Part shown: positions 44,089-52,404 of the stretch, in pieces | Layout: every line of letters begins with the position of its first letter | Position numbering within the stretch: the first letter of the stretch is position 1 | Assembly: GCF_001945445.1 (NCBI RefSeq) | Contig: NZ_MSXW01000026.1 | Span: forward strand, 365,105 to 429,104 | DNA: 64,000 nucleotides | Reading direction: 5' to 3' | DNA from: Pseudomonas sp. PA27(2017) | GTDB lineage: Bacteria > Pseudomonadota > Gammaproteobacteria > Pseudomonadales > Pseudomonadaceae | Notes under the pieces: generated by a model | The model's input: only the letters and a program-made list of their open reading frames with translations | Told to the model about the DNA's origin: nothing | Database searches by the model: none | Program-made: the position numbers and the translations under genes

Positions 44089-46518
44089 ATGGCACGGAAG
44101 CGCAAAGGGAGCAGCGCGGGTATGAGCGCCCTCCTACCAATCGTCATTTTGATTGGATTGGCAGCACAGGTACCGAAGCCGATCTGGATTCTGCTAGGGG
44201 TGGCTGCGTTACTCGCTACCATCGTTTGGCTGATCTTCAGGCTTCGCGAGCAAACCCAGACCGCTACCTTGCCCCCTAATAAGCCGAGCAGCTCCAAACC
44301 GAATCAGCGGGCTGTTCCCGAGCGCCCTTTGGCAACGGTCGTGCTGAGCCCTTCTGTATCAGAAGGATTTGAACGAGTGCAGTTGGGATCATCGTCTAGT
44401 CAGACGTTTACGATTCCAAAGTCGACAGCTCAAAGCACAAAACCCCGCTGGCTTAAATTGAATGAATCAGTGGAGGTTTCAGGCCTCCGTCTGCCTGGCG
44501 GGCTTTTCTACTTCACCCAACGCGGTCAGGCCTCTGGTGAGGCAGATCCATCGCTCATTGATGCATCCTTAAAGGTGTCAAAGGAGCCAATCGACGTTAG
44601 CGTTAGGCGGATGGACTATTGGCCTTACTATGCAAGCGTCACCCCAGAAGCTCGCCGCGGCTATCTGGAGTGGCAGGCCGGCGGAAGAAGCGATCCGGTC
44701 GCGGACATCGGCTACATATTTCTTTTTTTCTATGGGCTGGAGCGCCGAGCTCTGCTGGACAGCTCGACAGACGCCGACGCGAGCCTGGATATTCCGGTTA
44801 TTGAGGCCGAGGTTCGGCGCCTTTTAACCAGTTACGGACACAACCACTCGTTTCGTAGCTATGCAACGCGATTTCTTGACCAGCTGAAAATAAGGGAGGT
44901 CGCGCCGAAGGCATACCTTAATGCCCCCCAATTCGATCAGACAGATTCGTACGAATTACCATTACCTATCCGAATCGCGCTTGGGCAGATGGCCGCAGAT
45001 AAATGCCCACTCGATGGCGCCTGGGCACTGGCTTGGGCATTGAACGATCCCAATATCGGACGGCGTACGGCTGTAGATCGCTGTGCTGAAAAATTCGCGC
45101 TTTTGTTTCAACAAGAATTTTCGCGCCGCTACCCTAAGGGCATTGTGCTGCTGAACAATAAGACCAGACTGAAAGTTTCCTACCGTTCAGCCTCGCCTGG
45201 ATTGAGAGTCCCGGCTGCCAATGTTGGTGATCTTCCGGATGTAACTGCAACATCCGGAACCCGCAAAAAGCTTCAGGCCTTAGTAGACCACTGTACAACC
45301 GTCCTCGATCCTTACAGCCGATATCTTGGCCGCAATCCAGACAGTGCAGACGCATTGGATGGTCTGGTGCTGCTGCCCACACAGCTCTGGTCTGCAGAGG
45401 CACAAAGGGAGCTTGAGATCGTTAAAGATAGTGTGGCGTTGGGCGCGTGCTGTATGAGCCTTGGAGAGCTAGCCGGGCGCTTCAACTGCGCGGGCTCGTT
45501 ATCGCGTGACAAAGTCATTGCGCTGGCAAAGGCCTTCGAGACACTGAGCGTCGGCTTTGAGCCGGACGTGATCTCCGGGGCAAGAACACCCAAGGTAGAT
45601 GACACCATCGCACTTTTCGCCACCTCACCTGCGGAAGCAACGCTTCGTACTGACGATGCTTACCACGCCGCAGCTGTTACATTGGATCTGGCGAGCGCGG
45701 TCGCAGTTGCCGATGGTGATGCGTCCTTGGAAGAGCTTCATTTGTTGTCGAGCCATATCGACTCCTGGACTCACCTAGCCCCTGGGCACCGCAAGCGTCT
45801 GAACGCACACCTCGCGATCCAGGTCACCCAGCCACCGACGCTTGCCAGTCTTAAGAAAAAGCTTGATCCATTGGGCATGGAAGCGAAACGAAAAATAGCC
45901 AGCTTCCTCTCTCACCTTGCCCAGGCTGATGGTCAAGTGAGTCCGGCAGAGGTCAAATTGCTTGAGCGGGTATACAAGGCGCTCTCCCTCGACCCCAAAG
46001 CCGTTTATAGCGATCTTCACTCAGCAGCTGGTAGCACCTCAATCTCGCCACCACACTCCACAGGAGAGCTCTCAGAATCGACGCTTCCGAGCAGCGTGCA
46101 CCCTACAGCTGGCTTCTCGCTAAACATGAGCAAAATTGCCCAGCTTCAACAGGAGACAGCAGAAGTCTCTGCGCTGCTAGCTGGTGTATTTGCTGGTGAT
46201 TCGCCAGCAGCCCCAGCAACCCTGCCAGATCAAGAAGCCCGTGAAATTCCAGATGCACTCACGTCGCCTACAACCTCTAAAGACGCTACCGTCTACGGCC
46301 TGGACATTGATCATTCGGCATTTCTGCGTCTGCTTGTTTCTCGCAAAGAATGGAGCCGCGCGGAGCTTGAAGACGCCGCATCAGATCTCGATCTGATGTT
46401 GGATGGCGCACTTGAGCAGATCAACGATATGGCATTTGATCGTTTCGATATGCCCTTCTCCGAGGGCGAAGATCCGGTCGAGATCAACCCTGAAATTCTG
46501 GACGAATTAAGCCTATGA
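44089..46518 (+). CDS. sngA: Shango defence protein SngA (TerB domain)
   Basis: An 809-residue protein with two N-terminal transmembrane segments (SALLPIVILIGLAAQVPKPI and WILLGVAALLATIVWLIFRL). Then comes a TerB_N-like domain (MDYWPYYASVTPEARRGYLE and DIGYIFLFFYGLERRAL), a TerB core with paired acidic loops (VADGDASLEELHLLSS and QADGQVSPAEVKLLERVYKA), and a C-terminal TerB_C-like region rich in acidic residues. ATG 44089 was chosen; the open frame starts at a TTG at 44026. The stop overlaps the ATPase gene by 4 bp. The order TerB protein, ATPase, helicase defines the Shango antiphage system. Confidence 0.85.
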   Translation: MARKRKGSSAGMSALLPIVILIGLAAQVPKPIWILLGVAALLATIVWLIFRLREQTQTATLPPNKPSSSKPNQRAVPERPLATVVLSPSVSEGFERVQLGSSSSQTFTIPKSTAQSTKPRWLKLNESVEVSGLRLPGGLFYFTQRGQASGEADPSLIDASLKVSKEPIDVSVRRMDYWPYYASVTPEARRGYLEWQAGGRSDPVADIGYIFLFFYGLERRALLDSSTDADASLDIPVIEAEVRRLLTSYGHNHSFRSYATRFLDQLKIREVAPKAYLNAPQFDQTDSYELPLPIRIALGQMAADKCPLDGAWALAWALNDPNIGRRTAVDRCAEKFALLFQQEFSRRYPKGIVLLNNKTRLKVSYRSASPGLRVPAANVGDLPDVTATSGTRKKLQALVDHCTTVLDPYSRYLGRNPDSADALDGLVLLPTQLWSAEAQRELEIVKDSVALGACCMSLGELAGRFNCAGSLSRDKVIALAKAFETLSVGFEPDVISGARTPKVDDTIALFATSPAEATLRTDDAYHAAAVTLDLASAVAVADGDASLEELHLLSSHIDSWTHLAPGHRKRLNAHLAIQVTQPPTLASLKKKLDPLGMEAKRKIASFLSHLAQADGQVSPAEVKLLERVYKALSLDPKAVYSDLHSAAGSTSISPPHSTGELSESTLPSSVHPTAGFSLNMSKIAQLQQETAEVSALLAGVFAGDSPAAPATLPDQEAREIPDALTSPTTSKDATVYGLDIDHSAFLRLLVSRKEWSRAELEDAASDLDLMLDGALEQINDMAFDRFDMPFSEGEDPVEINPEILDELSL

Positions 46519-47810
46519 GTACGATAAGAGCCAAGGATCGCGACGCGGTCATCCAGTCACTTCGCGCCGGTGTGGTTCCGCGAGTTGGCCAGCATCTCAT
46601 CCAGGTCGGTCGGTCAGGAGAGCTGGACTCGCTACTGAAAGACGTGGATCGCCTGGCAGATGGCGGATCGGCTTTCAGGGTGGTGATCGGAGAATACGGT
46701 GCCGGGAAGACGTTTTTTCTTAACCTGGTACGCGGAATTGCGATGGAACGCAAACTCGTGACCATGCACGCCGACTTGAATCCGGATCGGCGCCTGCATG
46801 CTTCTGGAGGTCAGGCACGCTCCCTGTATTCAGAACTCGCGAAAAACATGTCCACTCGCACTAAGCCAGACGGTGGTGCAATGCAGGGGATAGTGGAGAA
46901 GTTCATCTCGCATGCCAAATCGGAAGCCAAGACCAAAGGCGTCGAGCCAGAAGCCGTCATTCGCCAGTATTTGGCCGAGCTCACTGAGATGGTTAACGGC
47001 TACGATTTCGCGGACGTGATTGCAGCTTACTACCGTGGATTTGAAGAAGGTAACGAGCAGCTGAAAGCGGACGCAATTCGCTGGTTGCGCGGTGAATTCA
47101 CGACCAAGACGGATGCGCGTGCCGCGCTTGGCGTTCGTACGATTATCGACGATGCCTCTGTTTACGATCAGTTAAAGCTTCTATCGCGGTTTGTGAGACT
47201 AGCAGGCTTCGCCGGGCTGCTGATCTGCCTTGATGAGCTGGTCAACTTGTACAAGCTCGCCAACACCCAAGCTCGTAATGCCAACTACGAACAGATTCTT
47301 CGAATCCTAAACGACTCGCTGCAAGGGTCGGCTGAAGGGCTTGGTTTTGTTTTGGGCGGTACACCCGAATTTCTCATGGACACGCGTCGTGGCCTCTACA
47401 GCTACCCTGCCCTACAGTCCCGGCTCGCTGAGAATACATTTGCACGTTCAGGCCTGGTCGACCTATCTGGGCCAGTGATTCGGCTAAGCAGCCTCACCCC
47501 GGAGGACTTTTACGTGCTGCTGCAGAAGCTGCGCAATGTTTACGGTTACGCTGATCCAGCAAAGTATCTGCTGCCAGATGAAGCGATTCCGGCATTCATG
47601 GCGCACTGCAACCAGCGCCTGGGCGAAGCATATTTCCGCACTCCTCGTACCACCATCACCGCGTTCATCAACCTTCTTGCGGTTCTGGAACAAAACCCAG
47701 GTGCAGATTGGCGCGCTCTGCTCGGAGCGATAGAGCTCAGCAAAGATGACGGCGCTAAGCAGGACTTGGCAGTAGAGGCTGACGATGAGCTCGCAAGCTT
47801 CAAACTCTGA
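46515..47810 (+). CDS. sngB: Shango defence ATPase SngB (BrxD/DUF2791-like)
   Basis: A 431-residue P-loop ATPase of the BrxD type found in BREX and Shango systems. Walker A is GEYGAGKTFFLN (Lys65), and the Walker B region is GLLICLDELVNLYK near 237; the family's sensor part GFVLGGTPEFLMDTRRGLYS and the PRTTITAFINLLAVLEQNPG end are present. It would power DNA translocation or complex assembly together with SngC. Overlaps of 4 bp with sngA and 26 bp with sngC tie the three into one operon. Confidence 0.87.
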   Translation: MSTIRAKDRDAVIQSLRAGVVPRVGQHLIQVGRSGELDSLLKDVDRLADGGSAFRVVIGEYGAGKTFFLNLVRGIAMERKLVTMHADLNPDRRLHASGGQARSLYSELAKNMSTRTKPDGGAMQGIVEKFISHAKSEAKTKGVEPEAVIRQYLAELTEMVNGYDFADVIAAYYRGFEEGNEQLKADAIRWLRGEFTTKTDARAALGVRTIIDDASVYDQLKLLSRFVRLAGFAGLLICLDELVNLYKLANTQARNANYEQILRILNDSLQGSAEGLGFVLGGTPEFLMDTRRGLYSYPALQSRLAENTFARSGLVDLSGPVIRLSSLTPEDFYVLLQKLRNVYGYADPAKYLLPDEAIPAFMAHCNQRLGEAYFRTPRTTITAFINLLAVLEQNPGADWRALLGAIELSKDDGAKQDLAVEADDELASFKL

Positions 47811-50067
47811 CTCATCCTCATTTGAGAAGCTGCATCCAGACGTACAGCAATGGGTTTGGTCGCAGGGCTGGACATCGCTTCGTGACGCGCAAGAGTGGGC
47901 GGTGCCGGCTCTGGTTGATGCTGACAGGGACGTCATCATCGCTGCTTCCACAGCTTCCGGAAAAACAGAAGCAGCTTTTCTTCCCATCCTAAGTCACATG
48001 CTCAACTCCCAAGCGGGCTTAGGAACGGTCTTGTACATCAGTCCGCTGAAGGCGCTAATAAACGACCAGTGGGACAGACTAAGCAGGTTGTGTGAGCGTT
48101 TGGAGGTACCTGTTGTTGCTTGGCATGGTGATGTCTCGGCGAGTAGGAAACACCGGTTCCTCAAGACACCTGAAGGGATTCTGCTCATAACGCCTGAGTC
48201 GCTTGAGGCCCTATTTGTGAACCGCGGAACTGCCCTGCCCGGTCTTTTCTGTGGTTTGCGTTACATCGTTGTCGATGAGCTCCATGCATTCATCGGCAGT
48301 GAGCGCGGCAAGCAGCTCCAGTCTTTAATGCAGCGAGTTGAGCTCGTCGTGGAGCGTCAGGTACCTCGGGTTGGACTGTCCGCGACCTTGGGCGATATGT
48401 CACTCGCCCAGGCGTTCCTAAGGCCGCAGTCGCCGCAGGCCGTCGAGGTCGTCGAGTCGAAATCATCCGGCCAAGAGCTCCTGGTTCAGGTTCGAGGTTA
48501 CTTGGAGCGACCGATGCAGGTAGTGCTGAGCCAAGCATCAACTCAATCAACTGACACTGGCGTCAGCAATCCGGCTAGCTCGCACGAGCTCGATGCAAGC
48601 GCTCCAGGGCCAGACGACGACCAAGAAGAAAACTCGGGTACCCGGGTAGATATCGCCGAGCATTTGTACAAGGTACTGCGTGGAAGCAACAACCTGATAT
48701 TCCCAAACAGTCGCCAGCAGGTCGAATGGTACGCCGACCGCCTTCGAGCTTTGTGCGATCGCGGTGGTGTCTTGAACGAGTTCTGGCCACACCATGGCAG
48801 CCTATCCAAAGAGTTGCGCGAGGACGCGGAGGCTGCGCTGAAGGCGGGAGACGCGCCCGCCTCAGCCGTCTGCACAACAACACTGGAATTGGGAATTGAT
48901 ATTGGCAACATCAAGACAGTCGCACAAATCGGTTGCCCGCCGTCGGTAGCCAGTCTGCGCCAACGCTTGGGACGTTCTGGGCGCCGCGCAGATGAACCGG
49001 CAATTCTGAGAGCTTACTGCTCCGAGCGGCCATTGACTGCAAAATCTGGCCTCTCAGATCAGCTGCGCGAAACGCTGGTGCAATCCATAGCGATGATCCG
49101 GTTGCTTATCGGCGGCTGGTACGAACCACCACGCGCAGAGGGGCTGCACGCCTCCACGCTGGTACAGCAGTGCTTGTCCTCGATTGCCCAGCTGGGTGGT
49201 GCGAGCGCAGCTCAGCTCTGGGCCAACTTGGTCACCGCCGGGCCTTTCAAGAGCATCAGCAAGTCCGATTTTTTAAACCTCCTCAAGACTCTTGGCGAGA
49301 AAGATCTGATCATACAGGACAGCTCAGGTCTGCTTTTGCCCGGAGAAATTGGTGAGCGCCTAATCAATCACTACGAGTTCTACAGTGCCTTTATCAGTCA
49401 GGAAGAGTTCCGCCTCATACGGGACGGTAAGCCCCTTGGCTCTGTACCCATTGATCGACCGTTGACTGTCGGTCAGCGAATCATCTTCGGTGGGCGACGC
49501 TGGCAGGTACAGCAGGTTGACTTGGAAGCTAAGGTTATCGTCGTCACAGCGGCACGCGGCGGTGAACCCCCTCAATTCGACGGCCTCGGAGCGCAGGTTC
49601 ATGACCGCGTTCGGGAAGAAATGCGCGCTGTCTTGATGAGTGAAGAGCTTTACCCATTCCTGGACAATGAGGCCAAGAAGCTGCTCAGCGAAGCTCGACA
49701 AACCTTTAAAGCACTTAGACTGGATAAACACACTTTATTTGGATCTGCGAACCGAACCTACCTACTGACATGGCGCGGGGATCTGACCAACGACGCTCTG
49801 GGGCTCACCCTCAATCACGCTGGAATTGATTGCGAAGTCTCTGGACTCGCACTTGAACTTGGCGCCTCTCCAGACAAGACCAAGTTGGCCTTGAAATCAA
49901 TCGCTCGCGCAGAGGCGCCGAGGCTCGAAGATATCCTGTCTGGGGTTGAAAACTTGGCAAATGAAAAATGGGATTGGGCGCTGCCGAAACCATTATTGAT
50001 GAAGTCTTATTCTTCGAGCCATCTGGATTTTTCAGGGGCTATCGCGTTCGCTAAAGCGATAGCCTGA
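47785..50067 (+). CDS. sngC: Shango defence helicase SngC (Lhr-like DEAD/DEAH)
   Basis: A 760-residue SF2 helicase. Motif I is ASTASGKTEAAFLP (Lys60), motif II VVDELHAFIGSERGKQL, motif III GLSATLGDM, motif V TTLELGIDIGNIK and motif VI RQRLGRSGRRADEP. The type is close to Lhr and BrxHI. The last about 300 residues form a winged-helix and accessory region. It starts 26 bp inside the end of sngB. Shango helicases are thought to act on invading phage DNA, but the mechanism is not settled. Confidence 0.87.
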   Translation: MSSQASNSDSSSFEKLHPDVQQWVWSQGWTSLRDAQEWAVPALVDADRDVIIAASTASGKTEAAFLPILSHMLNSQAGLGTVLYISPLKALINDQWDRLSRLCERLEVPVVAWHGDVSASRKHRFLKTPEGILLITPESLEALFVNRGTALPGLFCGLRYIVVDELHAFIGSERGKQLQSLMQRVELVVERQVPRVGLSATLGDMSLAQAFLRPQSPQAVEVVESKSSGQELLVQVRGYLERPMQVVLSQASTQSTDTGVSNPASSHELDASAPGPDDDQEENSGTRVDIAEHLYKVLRGSNNLIFPNSRQQVEWYADRLRALCDRGGVLNEFWPHHGSLSKELREDAEAALKAGDAPASAVCTTTLELGIDIGNIKTVAQIGCPPSVASLRQRLGRSGRRADEPAILRAYCSERPLTAKSGLSDQLRETLVQSIAMIRLLIGGWYEPPRAEGLHASTLVQQCLSSIAQLGGASAAQLWANLVTAGPFKSISKSDFLNLLKTLGEKDLIIQDSSGLLLPGEIGERLINHYEFYSAFISQEEFRLIRDGKPLGSVPIDRPLTVGQRIIFGGRRWQVQQVDLEAKVIVVTAARGGEPPQFDGLGAQVHDRVREEMRAVLMSEELYPFLDNEAKKLLSEARQTFKALRLDKHTLFGSANRTYLLTWRGDLTNDALGLTLNHAGIDCEVSGLALELGASPDKTKLALKSIARAEAPRLEDILSGVENLANEKWDWALPKPLLMKSYSSSHLDFSGAIAFAKAIA

Positions 50068-50176
50068 AACCAATGAACAGGCACCCATTCACACGTTCAT
50101 CAATTGTGAAATCTCCGGGCAACCAGTTTTGTGACAGCCGAGAGCATCTGGATGATGAAACCATTTTGAGGCTTAC

Positions 50177-50329
50177 ATGCACGTCGAATTTGATCTCAAC
50201 CACAACGACCGCGACGCCCTCCTTCGCCACTGCCAGTCGTTCCAGCCAGCGACTGGTGATCCCAGAGAGGATGCGCGCCTGGCAGATGCGCTAACTGCGC
50301 TTCAAGAGGCGCTTGAGAGCGCCGAGTGA
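50177..50329 (+). CDS. 50-residue unknown protein after the Shango genes
   Basis: A frame below the usual size limit, from ATG 50177 with GAGG 7 bp upstream. It reads MHVEFDLNHNDRDALLRHCQ and ends in an acidic helix (ARLADALTALQEALESAE). Composition and ribosome site support a real gene. It lies 110 bp after sngC in the same direction and could be an addition to that system or independent. Confidence 0.55.
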   Translation: MHVEFDLNHNDRDALLRHCQSFQPATGDPREDARLADALTALQEALESAE

Positions 50330-50381
50330 CGAATATGAACCTCGCTAACGTACCGTCTCCCTATCGCCGCCGGGCCTATGC

Positions 50382-51428
50382 CTAAGTCGTCAGCTTCCGC
50401 CCAATTCGGAAGAGTGCTTCATCCAGCCAACGCTCATACGCTGCTGAAGACGCTGGTATCAGTAGTACCCTTTCCTCGACTTTGTCCGTTGGGCTGTGCG
50501 ACATGCTAATGCTGTTGCCATGTGAAGCCGGTGGCTCTTGGAACAGCTTGTGAGAAAGTCCGTAGAGCCCGAGCTGGAACCACCCCCCTTTGCTTTGATT
50601 AATCAGCCCGAAGGAGGACTCGGCGATCCGCCTTACCCGAGAAGGAGGTATGTAATAGCTTGCGAAAGGATTGCCATTTGAGGCCGGCGACGTGAGCACA
50701 ACCGACAGCTTGGCCAGCCCGCAATCGTGATAACGCCAGCGCACCGACTTGGTATCGATACCAGTGACGTCGCCTTGGTCGAAATCCTCGTAACCATCTT
50801 TCACCGAGCTGAGGCCGGCGTTGCAGAGTTTTAGGAAGAAAGACTCATGTTCACCGTGAACCCGGCGCAATGAACCTGCCAGTTCGGGCTGCGGAAGGAA
50901 GGCCAGCTCTAGGCGGGTTTCCTGGTTCCAATTTCCAAAATGGCTATGCCCTTGCAACGCCCTTAGTCGCTCGGCGAATTCCGCTTCGGCGACCGCGCTG
51001 CGTGTAACGGTGAGTTGATTCAATCCCTGAACGATCCCATCAGAGAGCTCCTGTTCACTGGCGAATGTCACGCGAAACAAACCGTCGACATAGTCCGACA
51101 CTTCGCGGCGGAACGCGTCCTGCAGCTCTTCCGCCGGCACATTCTGCAAGAAAGCGAGCACCGGCTTGCGCCCCGCCACAGCGCGCCGAAACTCCTGCTG
51201 GGTAACTGACTCGCCACTGCTTGTGGCGAATCCGAAATCAGCGCCCAGCACCATGACCACAACGTCAGCCTGATCGACCTCGGTCATGCAGGCCATTTCT
51301 GACGAATACGGGCGAGCGCCAAAATCTTCGGACATCACCGGGTGGTGCCCTAACAGCATTACAGCCTTTTTGGCCGTAGCCCTGTAAGCCTCGAATCCCC
51401 GTACCACCGAGCTTATGAACACATTCAT
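50382..51428 (-). CDS. DUF4062 domain protein
   Basis: A 348-residue protein whose N-terminus matches DUF4062: MNVFISSVVRGFEAYRATAK, SEMACMTEVDQADVVVMVLG and SVTQQEFRRAVAGRKPVLAF. This domain has a TIR/SLOG-like flavodoxin fold and occurs at the front of many NTPase or sensor proteins linked to immunity. Here about 150 residues of DUF4062 are followed by about 190 unrecognised residues (from WNQETRLELAFLPQPELAGS). TIR-related folds often cleave NAD, but a catalytic residue cannot be assigned. It converges on the Shango genes and stands alone. Confidence 0.8.
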   Translation of the reverse strand: MNVFISSVVRGFEAYRATAKKAVMLLGHHPVMSEDFGARPYSSEMACMTEVDQADVVVMVLGADFGFATSSGESVTQQEFRRAVAGRKPVLAFLQNVPAEELQDAFRREVSDYVDGLFRVTFASEQELSDGIVQGLNQLTVTRSAVAEAEFAERLRALQGHSHFGNWNQETRLELAFLPQPELAGSLRRVHGEHESFFLKLCNAGLSSVKDGYEDFDQGDVTGIDTKSVRWRYHDCGLAKLSVVLTSPASNGNPFASYYIPPSRVRRIAESSFGLINQSKGGWFQLGLYGLSHKLFQEPPASHGNSISMSHSPTDKVEERVLLIPASSAAYERWLDEALFRIGRKLTT

Positions 51429-52404
51429 AGAGCGCCTCCTCGCCGGATCGATGCCCTCGCCTGGTCAGCCATCTGAACCAAGTGCCAGACCTACGGGCGT
51501 TGAGGCTTAGAGGCTCGCCGTGCATTTTTGTTAAGAAAAATCGGTGGCCGGGACGGCCAGCATGGAGTCTGAGTATTCAGGCAGCGGGATCCGAGAGCCC
51601 CTGCTTTAGAGACGAACATCAAAGAACCACAACATATAGTGGTCTCTGAAAAAAATTGCCCTATTTTCCCAATTATTTGAGATCAAAAGAAAAGTCGCAG
51701 CCTTTGGCTGCGAAATAACGATCCCCTAGGGACGCCCTGTCGGGCTGTTCCGTAGAGACCGCCCTCCCGCATCACCGCATCGAAATCGCAAAAAAGCTCA
51801 CCGCAAAGGCCCATAACAACGCTGGAGAAATTGGAAGAATTCTGCGGACAACGGGACTGTCCTATCGCCGCTTTTCCTTTGCCCTCAAATATATAAACTC
51901 CGTCTCGTTTAAAATTTTTTAAGGGGGGGGAAGTAAAAAAACTTGGTTTACCGACGAACGGTAGCGTTGTACGAAGCTGACCTATTCATCGAGCACGCCT
52001 TACTGGTGAGCGTGGCAAAGATCTCGCAAGGCTTACTTGAGGAAAAAGTTTTGTCGCTGCTAGAGGTTCAGGCAGGTATGAGGCGCACCAGGGATCTAGG
52101 CAGTGAAGAGGACGTACAGCACCTGCAGGGTGACAGCGACTACACCCTGGGCGCCAATTTCCCTCTGTCGTTGGCAAGATTTTTTAACAGCGCCAAGATT
52201 TTTTTAAAATTTGCTCAGAACACTGAGAAAAAATTAACCGAGGATGGCCGCGCAACCAGGTTGGTGAGCTGCCCGACGGTTACGAAGGAAGCAGCCTTCT
52301 AAGAGCCAGACAGGATATTTTGAGCGCAGCAGCCGATCGCGTGCTGGACATCTATAAAGCGCTCCATCGAGCCAGCACCGTTAATCGATATCGCTTCTGC
52401 CCGC
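51429..52404. other. Long AT-rich gap with hairpins
   Basis: No reliable gene is found in 976 bp. A 119-codon frame at 51943-52302 begins with TTG after a run of G, has poor coding character and was not called. The part 51620-51960 is AT-rich with several hairpins, treated separately as a possible RNA. On the minus strand the stem TCGCAGCC/GGCTGCGA (51695-51713) is followed by CTTTTCTTTT, so it could also act as a terminator. Confidence 0.5.
51641..51761. ncRNA. Possible structured RNA
   Basis: GGTCTCT at 51641 pairs with AGAGACC at 51755, enclosing an 8-bp stem (TCGCAGCC-ttt-GGCTGCGA, 51695-51713), the palindrome CCCTAGGG (51725-51732) and GCCC-tgtc-GGGC (51735-51746). The strand is uncertain. 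This closed arrangement of stems resembles a structured RNA more than a promoter. No reverse transcriptase or toxin gene that uses such RNAs is adjacent. Confidence 0.3.

Noticed and set aside
44089..50067. BREX system
   Set aside because: The ATPase and helicase resemble BrxD and BrxHI, but there is no PglX methyltransferase, PglZ, or BrxC; the TerB partner fits Shango instead.
51641..51761. Retron non-coding RNA
   Set aside because: The paired ends are suggestive, but no reverse transcriptase is encoded anywhere in the window.
51943..52302. 119-codon frame in the AT-rich gap
   Set aside because: TTG start after a poly-G run, no ribosome site and poor coding character.
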